Below are positions 15,201-22,055 of a DNA stretch of 42,290 nucleotides, piece after piece. Both the position numbers and the translations under genes were made by a program. Each line of letters begins with the position of its first letter. Position 1 is the first letter of the stretch. Under the pieces are notes generated by a model. The model had not been told where the DNA came from, ran no database searches, and worked only from the letters and a program-made list of their open reading frames with translations. The DNA comes from Antrihabitans cavernicola (GTDB taxonomy: Bacteria; Actinomycetota; Actinomycetes; Mycobacteriales; Mycobacteriaceae), in contig NZ_VLNY01000026.1 in NCBI RefSeq assembly GCF_008297975.1, positions 1-42,290 of the forward strand, in the 5' to 3' direction.

Positions 15201-16237
15201 GAATATGTCGGCAGCGGTTCGCCGATGGTGACCGGTCGGCCCGGCAACAGTTCGCACCAGGTTGCGGTGACCGTCGCCTCGGTGGGACCGTATGTGTTGA
15301 GGATGCGGCGCCCCGGCCGACTCCAGCGATCGACCAGTTCCCGAGGACATGCCTCACCGCCGACCAGGATGCTGCGTAGCCCTGACAGGTCGCGCGGAAT
15401 TGTCGCCAAAAGTGTAGGTACGCAATAGAGCACGGTGATCGCAGCGCCATCGAGGAAGTTCGCCAGGTCGGCGCCGAGGCGCCCGTGATCCGTGGGACCC
15501 GCGACCAGGGTGGCGCCGCGCGCCCAGGTCGGCCAGATCTCCTCGATCGAGAAGTCGAACGAGATGGTCATCCCCTGATACACCCGATCGGTCGGGCGCA
15601 CGTCGTAGATTTCCGGTACGACTTCGAGGAAGTTGCAGATGCTCGACTGCGACACTTCGACACCCTTCGGCCTCCCCGTCGAGCCGGATGTGTAGATCAC
15701 GTAACAGGCTGGGTCGGTCGCCGCCGCACCGCCGGTCAGTATCGGCCGTTCATCGGGATAGTCGTCGAACGCTTCGGTGTCGATCTCGAGCCAGGCTCGG
15801 CCCAACGTCGCCAGCGGGCCGCGGAACGACACCGATGTCACCACCAGATCGACATCCGAGTCCGAGGTGATGTAGTCGATACGTTCGATCGGACTCTCCG
15901 GATCGATCGGTACGAACGCAGCGCCCGCTTTCAGGACGCCGAGGATCGCAACATAGGTATCGACGGACCTGCGCAACAGCACAGCGACCCGAGTGCCGAC
16001 ACCGATCCCGCGGTCGATCAGGTGATGAGCCAACCGATTGGCCCGCTCGTCGAGCTCGCGGTAGGTCAACCGCACCGACCCACACTCGAGCGCCACCGAC
16101 CCGGGCGACCGATCACACGACCCCTCGAACACATGATTGAGCAGACGGGACGCACCATCGATGGCACGAGCCCCGGTGCCGTTATCGACACTTCCACCCC
16201 GGTCAATCCCCCATACGACTTCTGACGAATCCCCCAT
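12233..16237 (-). CDS. Pls/PosA-type single-module NRPS (amino-acid polymer synthase-like)
   Basis: A ~1334-residue protein, close to the 1319 of epsilon-poly-L-lysine synthase. The adenylation domain (~30-540) has YTSGSTGRPKG, FDFSIEEIW, NTYGPTEATV, YRTGDLGR and the C-terminal PSGKVDRKQL. The carrier domain has LGGHSLAAARL with phosphopantetheine Ser576. Then follow hydrophobic helices (LLLVLLVVTLPVSIVY and others) separating three left-handed-beta-helix domains, each opening with an (A/G)-P-x-L-R-x-L/F-G-A motif. There is no condensation or thioesterase domain. By analogy with Pls, it would activate one amino acid and polymerise it or transfer it at the membrane; the substrate cannot be called. 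I chose ATG 16237; TTG 16291 is an alternative. It is the first operon gene. Confidence 0.92.
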   Translation of the reverse strand: MGDSSEVVWGIDRGGSVDNGTGARAIDGASRLLNHVFEGSCDRSPGSVALECGSVRLTYRELDERANRLAHHLIDRGIGVGTRVAVLLRRSVDTYVAILGVLKAGAAFVPIDPESPIERIDYITSDSDVDLVVTSVSFRGPLATLGRAWLEIDTEAFDDYPDERPILTGGAAATDPACYVIYTSGSTGRPKGVEVSQSSICNFLEVVPEIYDVRPTDRVYQGMTISFDFSIEEIWPTWARGATLVAGPTDHGRLGADLANFLDGAAITVLYCVPTLLATIPRDLSGLRSILVGGEACPRELVDRWSRPGRRILNTYGPTEATVTATWCELLPGRPVTIGEPLPTYSVVLLDERRTPVPDGEVGEICIGGPGVARGYVGRPDLTADRFIEHLLAPNGGKLYRTGDLGRITADGEIEYLGRADSEVKIRGHRIDLGEIESVILEDDDVAVCVVARVGAVGGEELASYLELRAGTARHVDDEAVIARVQDELRARLPGYMVPAFLDVLDALPTMPSGKVDRKQLPAPTGRRLPASTAPIVAVEGKLERELRTVWSRVLGLEPERVSVEADFFTDLGGHSLAAARLISALRESELQPSAGIRDLYEHPTIRSLAHSYTGADGSSAYAEVPVSDRPEPLRHNDGRVARAGTVQAVFLLLVLLVVTLPVSIVYSRHHGQPSVRVLAELLIATIPTYLGVRWLLPILLVRPLSRGIGAGRYPLWGSTYLRLWMIDHLLMLSPLPVLSGSPMQAPFLRALGARIGRDTDIGTSAISLPALIRIGDGVSVGYHADLRAWRVEHGWVVVAPVIIDDHAFVGSSCVLEPGASVGAGAMLAEQSVVSAGRRIPGGTRWAGSPSRPVATLTASVEQMMAAGAARQWSPALLVSSAAAVAVLEVVAIATIVPALVLVWAVLLEYGMIAALLATLPSGTVYVLTVCGVVAAGKHLVLPALPSGVFDAHSRLGIRKWMADKLFEMSLTYTNSLYATLYTAPWLRLLGARVGRGAEVSTAAHIDPSLLHIGDESFVADMASVGGSTFANGRMAFEATEVGVRSFVGNAAFVPAGTRTGDGSLVGVLTVPPAGGVPADTSWLGSPAMFLPARQDSGDYAEAQTFHPGRRVIGHRLIIEYFRITLPATVIGVSMYFYLLGLSQFARTTDLVTTIVVAPLLAIGTALGVVLYVSAVKRNVAGVYRPRVEPLWATFVRRSEFATGLYEAAAVPVLLNQLLGTPYLAPLLRGFGADIGKRTWIGTTYLTEFDLVRIGDDVAIGTEVSLQTHLFEDRVMKMSQVTIDNGATVGSRSIVLYDASVGDDATLDSLSLLMKGEQLPPDTHWCGIPAQAVR

Positions 16238-16972
16238 TGCAAGCCCCCATATCCTCGATCCTTTGCTCAAAGCACTCGATGTGCAGTTCAACGACGCGAG
16301 CCCGTCTGGGCATTCGTCCAGTTAACGGCTGAGGCTCGCCAACAACGTGCAGCCGCATCATGTTGTCCACGAAACGGTGAAAAGCGTTGCCGTGGAGACG
16401 CATGGCTCCTGCGCAAGCAACATGCGCAAGACCTGGCGAGCGACCCCCCCGATCCGCGATCGGTCATCCGCGCAGAATCCCCCTTCGCCTCCCAAACGAA
16501 ATCAAATCGTTACCGTCGTAATTCGCACGTTATGAAGGTGCCCCCTATCCCGTCAACCCCGAGTGCGTAGCAAAACTAGTCAGTGCATTGCCCGCTACAG
16601 CGAATTAACCGGACGTTCGCCGGGAATCGGCGAGCTAAACAAACCTCAGGTTCGCAATCCGGCGCGCGTGTGCACTAGCCAATACGGTCGCACCAGACCA
16701 AACCGCACAGTACGCATTTCGAAACAACTTGATGTCCGGCCGAATGGACGTCGGCAGCGCCAACGTCAGTAGACAGCAAAATTCGCTGAGGAAATATCCA
16801 GCAAACCAGAACATTGCGCGAAAATCGGCGCAGTTCTGGACCCGACAGTCGGATACAGAGGCACCCGCACACGAGCAATTTACGGTCGATGGCCCTCGAA
16901 GCACGCTTTCGCTCGTTGGCTGTGCGGTACCTGGTTCGATCGGCTGCGCGTGCACATCCGCGCACCATCACC
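16238..16972. other. Upstream region of the Pls operon, no gene recognised
   Basis: About 735 bp with no credible coding frame, comparatively AT-rich at 16490-16830. The region must contain the promoter of the minus-strand Pls operon. I can see AT-rich stretches on the minus strand near 16500-16540 but no box I would call with confidence. Confidence 0.4.
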
Positions 16973-17745
16973 ATGTCCGGATGCGTGCTGTGTGGGAAAG
17001 AACAGTGGCATCCCACCGTTCCACGACAACGACTGGACCTTCAATCTCGGTGGTCCGAGCCTGACGTTGCTCGCACCGACGATCGGTTGACTCGACGTCC
17101 AGGAGATCCGCACCCGGGACGCACTGGGCGGTGGACCTGCCGAGACCACCGTGGACTCGGACACCGGCCAGCCCAACCCGCACCGCGAAATCGGATCGCG
17201 GATCGCGCGATTACTCGGCTGTGCGCAGCGCCGTCCTGGCCACCTTCGGCATCGGTGCAGCGCTCTGTCTGCTGATTGTGGCCGTCGCGATCCTGCTCGT
17301 TGCCGCAGGTGGTGGTGGCCGGAACCGCGATCGGCGGTGTCATCGGTGCGATCGTCGATGCCGTGTCGGCCTTCGACGAGCGGGGCCAGGCCATCTCAAA
17401 AGGCTGTGTCATGAGCCTCACCGGACGCTGGGTTACCGATTCGAGCCACCAGCACAACGATATTATCGAGATTCCCTTGTCCGCCTCGATCGCGCGCAGT
17501 GCGGCCCCGGGAACCTGGAACGCGAGGGTGACGACATCCGTGAGATGTCGATATTCACGATATCGAGAGCGCCCAGCTGATCGAATGCAACGACTGCCAC
17601 AACACCGGCAGTGGCAGCACGGCGACCGGTCTGATCGCCGCGGTCGGCATCGGTCGCCATCCGACCGGGCGCGATCCGGAGGGACGCGACTCGGCCAGGC
17701 CGTACTCGCGGTGCACGATGCGGGTCGACCGATGTCGGCGTTGTG
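16973..17745 (+). pseudogene. Decayed zinc-finger/membrane protein gene
   Basis: Coding-like pieces follow each other on the plus strand in changing frames: MSGCVLCGKEQWHP (a CxxC knuckle), then FHDNDWTFNLGGPSLTLLAP before a TGA, then RTRDALGGGPAETTVDSDTG, a transmembrane-like AVLATFGIGAALCLLIVAVA, then TAIGGVIGAIVDAVSAFDER, and finally LIECNDCHNTGSGSTATGLI. At least three shifts or stops separate them. The original was probably a CxxC-containing protein with two membrane segments. I do not recognise the family. It lies just upstream of the flavohaemoglobin pseudogene on the same strand. Confidence 0.5.
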
Positions 17746-17800
17746 ACCTTGTCGAGCTCGCCCACACCGTATGCTGTCGGGCACAGCAGGTCGGGGGTGA

Positions 17801-18700
17801 GTGGTGGATAGCGCACGGTTGCAATCGAGTTGGCGCGATGTGGAGAAGGTCGGCGACGACGCCGTCCAGTACTTCTACTCGCATCTGTTCCTGACCCACC
17901 CCGAGGTGCGGGAGATGTTCCCGATCTCGATGACCGCTCAACGTGACCGGTTCTTCACCGCGTTGGGCGCGATCGTCGCCGACGTCGACCGGATCGGGAC
18001 CGACACCGCGTTCCTGCGCCAACTCGGCCATGATCATCGCCGCTTCGACGTGATCGCCGCCCACTACCCGGCGGCCGGGGCGTCGCTGTTGGCGACGCTG
18101 CAGTACTTTCTCGGCGCCGCCTGGACCGACGATCTGGCCGAGGACTGGGCTGACGCTTACGGCGTCATCGCGAAGATCATGGTCGTCGCCGCCGAAGACG
18201 CCGACGAGTGCACGCCACCGTGGTGGGAGGCGCAGGTGCTGTTCACCGAGCGTCGCACCCTCGATGTCGGCGTTCTCGAAATACGACCGGGCGAGCCCTA
18301 TCCGTTTCGTGCCCGGGCAATCGATGGCGCTCCAGATACCGCAGCGGTCGCGGCTGTGGCGCTCCTACTCGCCGGCCAACGCGCCCCGCCCCGACGGGTC
18401 GATGCAGCTGAACGTGCGGATCCTAGCCGGTGGGCAGGTCAGCCCCGCGCTGGCGCGCACCGTCGCCGTCGGAGACACCGTCCGCATCGGGGCCCCCATC
18501 GGTGACAGCCTCACCCTGCACGACCAAGGCCTCGACCAGGACGGTGAGCTGCTGCTGGTGGCCGGCGGCACCGGGTACGCGCCGCTGCGCGCGGTCCTCG
18601 ACCACCTCGACCAGCGGTGGGCCACCCGCTCTGTCGGCCCGCGGGTGCATCTCTTCCACGGGGTGCGGATGCCGTTCAACCGCTACGACCACCCGTATCT
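17801..18700 (+). pseudogene. Flavohaemoglobin-like protein, frameshifted and 3'-truncated
   Basis: The globin domain is intact (residues 1-~145; FYSHLFLTHPEVREMFP, LGHDHRRFDVIAAHYP with the proximal His). It leads into the FAD-binding domain at WWEAQVLFTERRTLDVGV. At about 18313, an extra C in GCCCGGGC shifts the frame: GQSMALQIP and the FAD motif RSYSPAN continue in the next frame. The NAD domain then reads LLLVAGGTGYAPLRAVLDH and VHLFHGVRMPFNRYDHPYL. There the similarity ends, about 90 residues short, because sequence of an oppositely oriented PIN gene begins. The intact protein would oxidise NO to nitrate. Start is GTG (17801). Confidence 0.85.
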
Positions 18701-18988
18701 ATGCTCGTCGTCGACATCCGGAAGGCCGAACGTGCCGTCAAGCGGTTCCCCATGCTCAACAATGGCGTCGTCGAACGCCTCCCGCATCACGTTCAGCAGT
18801 CGTGCAGCGTCGATCGCTGCCTGCTCGGGATCTGCGCCGCGATCGACAAGCTTGCTCGCCTCGTGGTATTCCAGCTCGTCGAGAATGGCGTCCGACCAGA
18901 GCGGCCGGTACAGATTCTCGACCGCCAGCGACAAAAGGAAATCGCGTTGGAGACTGGGCCAAAGCACAAATGTTCTGTTTCGGGACAT
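18700..18988 (-). pseudogene. PIN-domain toxin, truncated at both ends
   Basis: The minus-strand frame from an ATG at 18988 gives LWPSLQRDFLLSLAVENLYR, PLWSDAILDELEYHEASKLV, then AARLLNVMREAFDDAIVEH and FGLPDVDDEHRYGW. This is the PIN nuclease fold (VapC-like) including the E-containing helix and the LPDxDDEH acidic site. The N-terminus lacks the first catalytic Asp strand (xxFxDxxVL) and is fused to IS-end sequence. The C-terminus ends at the junction with the flavohaemoglobin pseudogene. Both ends are therefore lost and the nuclease should be inactive. Its antitoxin survives across the IS at 20268-20768. Confidence 0.8.
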
Positions 18989-18997
18989 CGCTGACAG

Positions 18998-19023
18998 GTG
19001 ATGTCTCACGTCATGGCTGACAC
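18998..19023 (+). repeat. Left terminal inverted repeat of the IS
   Basis: GTGATGTCTCACGTCATGGC followed by TGACAC. It pairs with the reverse complement of 20290-20315 at 25 of 26 positions; the single difference is T versus C at the eighth base. Confidence 0.85.
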
Positions 19024-19051
19024 CTGAGTCGTTGCTGTGGATCGTTGATCC

Positions 19052-20287
19052 ATGGTGCAGAAGGTGACAGCGATGGATCTTCGGGCAGCGACCGCGATGG
19101 CCGGTCAGATTCCGAACGTGGCAGCGTTTTGTCGCGAGCAGGGAATCAGCCGGGAAACGTTCAACAAATGGCGGCGACGATTCAAGGCCGACGGAATCGA
19201 GGGGTTGGCCGATAGATCGCGGCGCCCACGCTCGGCACCCGGGCAGACCCCGGCAGCGGTCGAGGAGGTAGTGCTGCGGCGACGCAAAGAGCTCGCCGAC
19301 GGCGGCGCGGATTGCGGACCACAGTCGATCCAGTGGTCGCTGCAGCGCGGTACCGAGCTGTCGACCGATCAGATTCCGTCTCGCACGACGATCTGGCGGA
19401 TCCTCAAACGCCACGGGATGATCGTCGACCAACCACGCAAACGACCGAAAAGCTCACTGCGCCGCTTCGTCTACGCCCGACCCAACGAGTGCTGGCAATC
19501 GGACTGGACATCGTGGCATCTACGCGACGGGACGAAGGTCGCGATCGCCGGCACGCTCGACGATCATTCCCGGTATGTGCCGGGCCTACTCGCCGACGCC
19601 GGTGATGGCACCGCCGAACTGACCTGGGCGACAATGACTTCCGCTATCGGGGAGTGTGGCATTCCGGCGATGTCGTTGACCGACAACGGCTACGTCTACA
19701 CCGGTCGGCGGCACCGTTTCGTGGCCGCGTTCGAAGCGAACCTGCGCGCTCTCGGTGTGCGGACGATCAATTCGAGCCCGTATCACCCGCAGACCTGCGG
19801 CAAGATCGAACGATTCTGGCAAACCCTCAAACGCTGGCTCGATGCCCGCGAGGACCCGCCGCAGACGGTGCAGGAACTCAATGAGCTTCTCGACGAGTTT
19901 CGCCACTACTACAACCATCAACGGCCGCACCGCAGCCTCGGTGGTCACACCCCCGCCGAAGCATTCGCCGCGACCCCGAAAGCCCGCCCCGCAGCGCGGC
20001 CGATACCCGCACCCGTCGAACACCTCCGTAAGAGCGTCGACACGACCGGCAGAGTCTTGGTGTCGCCGTTCAACGTCCACGTCGGGCGGCAATGGTGCGG
20101 GCACGTCGTCGACATCATCAAGGACGGCAACCACATCGCGATCTTCAGTGGAAACCGCCTCGTCCGCGAACTCACCGCCGACCCAAGCCGGATCGACCAA
20201 CCCGCCGCCCACCCGTACGGGCCCCGAAAACCTGCCGAACCCAACCCGGGCAGACACACTAGAAGTGTCAGCGATGACACCAGCTAA
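19052..20287 (+). CDS. IS481-family transposase (DDE), intact
   Basis: A 411-residue transposase. Residues ~10-55 form a helix-turn-helix (AFCREQGISRETFNKWRRRF). A second winged region follows to ~130. The RNase H-like catalytic core shows the first Asp in ECWQSDWTSWHL, the second in SLTDNGYVYTGRR, and the Glu in YHPQTCGKIERFWQTLKRWL. The family ending NHQRPHRSLGGHTPAEAFAA is present. A C-terminal extension after ~310 resembles the beta-barrel of longer members. No frameshift or missing catalytic residue was seen, so the copy looks mobile. The stop lies just inside the right inverted repeat. Confidence 0.95.
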   Translation: MVQKVTAMDLRAATAMAGQIPNVAAFCREQGISRETFNKWRRRFKADGIEGLADRSRRPRSAPGQTPAAVEEVVLRRRKELADGGADCGPQSIQWSLQRGTELSTDQIPSRTTIWRILKRHGMIVDQPRKRPKSSLRRFVYARPNECWQSDWTSWHLRDGTKVAIAGTLDDHSRYVPGLLADAGDGTAELTWATMTSAIGECGIPAMSLTDNGYVYTGRRHRFVAAFEANLRALGVRTINSSPYHPQTCGKIERFWQTLKRWLDAREDPPQTVQELNELLDEFRHYYNHQRPHRSLGGHTPAEAFAATPKARPAARPIPAPVEHLRKSVDTTGRVLVSPFNVHVGRQWCGHVVDIIKDGNHIAIFSGNRLVRELTADPSRIDQPAAHPYGPRKPAEPNPGRHTRSVSDDTS

Positions 20288-20768
20288 ATGTGTCAGCCAT
20301 GACGTGGGACATCACATTCTCGTCGAGGAGGTCGATCGATGTTTCAGCCAGTGCCTCGTACTGCCGGGTGCGTCGCTTCTTGCGGTAATCGAGGACATCG
20401 GTCAGCAGCAGTTTGTGCCGAGTGCCGACCCGCTCCGCGGGTAGATCACCGATGTCGATAAGCCGCTTCACAGTCGGCCGGCTCACACCCAGCAGATCGG
20501 CCGCTTGCTGAGTCGTCAGCGTTGTGCTCTGCGGCGCGACAGTGACAGCACGCCCCGCCTCCATCGCATCCACGACTTGCTTGAGTATCCGGTGCACGGA
20601 TGCTGGGACAACGACCTGATCATGCTCGTCGGCACCAACCAGCACGTATCGAGGCTCAATCGTGTTGCCGTGCTTTGCTTCATGAATCGCGAGGAAGCTG
20701 ACGACCTGTGCCAATTCGTCGGACTTTTCTGGCAAGAATGTCTGCTGTTCCAGTGCCTGGGCAGTCAT
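20268..20768 (-). CDS. Excisionase-type helix-turn-helix antitoxin of a PIN toxin pair
   Basis: A 166-residue protein. The true start is the ATG at 20768, behind a strong AAGGAGG; the longer open frame upstream has no binding site. Residues ~85-135 form an excisionase/MerR-type helix-turn-helix (TLTTQQAADLLGVSRPTVKR, then LIDIGDLPAERVGTRHKLLL). This layout, a variable N-terminus plus C-terminal excisionase domain, is typical of antitoxins next to PIN proteins. The last residues (VMSHVMADTFSWCHR) are read from the IS inverted repeat, so the native C-terminus has been replaced. Its partner toxin is destroyed, so it may persist only as an autorepressor. Confidence 0.82.
   Translation of the reverse strand: MTAQALEQQTFLPEKSDELAQVVSFLAIHEAKHGNTIEPRYVLVGADEHDQVVVPASVHRILKQVVDAMEAGRAVTVAPQSTTLTTQQAADLLGVSRPTVKRLIDIGDLPAERVGTRHKLLLTDVLDYRKKRRTRQYEALAETSIDLLDENVMSHVMADTFSWCHR
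20290..20315 (-). repeat. Right terminal inverted repeat of the IS
   Basis: The plus strand reads GTGTCAGCCATGACGTGGGA followed by CATCAC; its reverse complement matches the left repeat at 25 of 26 positions. The antitoxin frame runs into this repeat, which supplies its current last residues. Confidence 0.85.
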
Positions 20769-21381
20769 GGCAACCTCCTTATTCGAACGAATAGTAACAC
20801 GCTTTCGAAACTTTCGAACCAAGGTTTAGTTGTCGGAGGCGGGCTCGATCAGCTCGTCACTGTTGTTGCGCACGTTTTTCACCAGCGTCGCGACGACGGA
20901 CCAGCCGACCGACGTCATACCCGGTCACGGACCATCGAAACACTCGAAATGCACCGAGGTTTCACCGTTGAGGGAACAGCCAGTACGACTGGCCGTAGTC
21001 GGCGACAGACACCGTGGGAACGGCGGGCGCGGCTGGCGTTGCGTGCGCCATGGCAAGTCCGAAATTGTTGCACCGGGTGATGATTCCGGCAATCGCATGC
21101 GTAATTCTGTTGTGAACCTGACACTGTGCTTGATAGTGAGCAGAAGCGGTCCGAACGCGACAGACCGGTTTCGAAGACCCGCTACCGGAGCCCGCAACGG
21201 TCGAGCGGGTCGAGCGGACAACAATGATCTGTCGTCGAGGACGGCGGAGCCGGGATTCACGGTGCACCTGGTAAAAACGCGCTCCTGTCGGGGCGGCAGA
21301 CATTCGTATCGGGTTATTACGGGCCGCGAAACTCGATACGTCGTAGTGTCGTAAGTGCACGCGGAGAGCAAGGAGAACGCA
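20769..21381. other. Gene-poor region upstream of a small ORF
   Basis: About 610 bp without a convincing gene. A 30-codon minus-strand frame at 20826-20918 (MTSVGWSVVATLVKNVRNNS, ending TAA) could be a small protein or a relic but has no clear ribosome binding site. A direct GTCGAGCGG repeat is at 21203-21220. The last 60 bp probably hold the promoter of the small ORF at 21382. Confidence 0.35.
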
Positions 21382-21477
21382 ATGGGTTTGACTGAGTTCG
21401 GCGGCCTCTTGGTCGTCATCGGTGCCCTGTTCGGTAATTTCGGTGGGCTGTCGATTACGGGCGTACCTGCTATCTGA
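21382..21477 (+). CDS. 31-residue hydrophobic small membrane protein
   Basis: ATG preceded by AAGGAGAACGCA, a strong ribosome binding site at good spacing. It encodes MGLTEFGGLLVVIGALFGNF followed by GGLSITGVPAI and TGA. One membrane-spanning segment (about residues 6-26), rich in G, L, V and F and with very little charge, suggests a small membrane peptide. No homologue is known to me. The combination of strong initiation signal and consistent hydrophobicity argues that it is real despite the size. It points toward the tail of the DUF4331 cluster (convergent). Confidence 0.6.
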   Translation: MGLTEFGGLLVVIGALFGNFGGLSITGVPAI

Positions 21478-21575
21478 CTCATCTGTGAGTCCTGTACTGC
21501 GCCGCCGGTGAACGGGTTCCCCATCGCTGCCGTTCGAGCGATCATGGGTAGCGCGTCTTGGGGTTTGCCGCGCAT

Positions 21576-21986
21576 TCAGTGGTGGGTGTGGACGTGATGC
21601 TCAGGGTCGCCGGTATGTGCACGTTCGGCTACCACGTGTGAGAGGTCGAGCTGGGTGACGTGATCGCCGACGACGTGCGCGGTGGCGAGGAGAGTGTCAT
21701 CGTGGGGGTGCCAGAGTTGGTAGTCCCCGCAGTGCAGAGCTGGGAACAGGGCCACCAGTCGGGATCCGGTCCGGAACTCGCGCGGATGCACCCCGGTATG
21801 GGTGCGTGACTGGGCGGCGTCGATCGGGCTGATCTCGATCTCGGTACCGGCCAGCTCGTCGGGCACGATCACGACCAATGCACCGATATCGCCGCCGATG
21901 TCGAGGACGGCCGGCCCTCCTCGCGGGGTGGTGTTTTCCGAGAGTGGCGTGGCGACGCCGCGACTGGTGGTGTCTGTGGTGTTCAT
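21576..21986 (-). CDS. Conserved actinobacterial protein with His-rich tail
   Basis: A 136-residue protein. The core (PAVLDIGGDIGALVVIVPDE, AGTEIEISPIDA, RLVALFPALHCGDYQLWHP) has the beta-rich pattern of small actinobacterial proteins I have seen annotated only as hypothetical. The final residues (DPEHHVHTHH) form a histidine cluster that could bind a transition metal. There is no signal peptide. A GAGG-type site precedes the ATG at 21986. It lies 69 bp downstream of the DUF4331 gene on the same strand, so it is probably co-transcribed. Confidence 0.7.
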   Translation of the reverse strand: MNTTDTTSRGVATPLSENTTPRGGPAVLDIGGDIGALVVIVPDELAGTEIEISPIDAAQSRTHTGVHPREFRTGSRLVALFPALHCGDYQLWHPHDDTLLATAHVVGDHVTQLDLSHVVAERAHTGDPEHHVHTHH

Positions 21987-22055
21987 CTCGCGAACCTCGT
22001 TTCGGGGCGGTCGGATGACCGGGCTACGGCCGTCGGGGTGGACTTGATCTCTCGG

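Larger units (their letters stand above)
18998..20315 (+). mobile_element. IS481-family-like insertion sequence
   Basis: An element of about 1.32 kb bounded by near-perfect 26-bp inverted repeats, with one intact transposase gene filling it. It sits between the C-terminal end of an antitoxin gene and the 5' end of the PIN toxin gene and separates the pair. I could not find a convincing target-site duplication: the flanks are GACAG on the left and ATTCT on the right. The TGTCAGCGATG motif recurs just inside or outside both ends, so the exact termini may differ by some 20 bp. Confidence 0.85.

Noticed and set aside
20826-20918. 30-codon minus-strand ORF (MTSVGWSVVATLVKN)
   Set aside because: No ribosome binding site and no recognisable family; kept only as a note in the intergenic entry.
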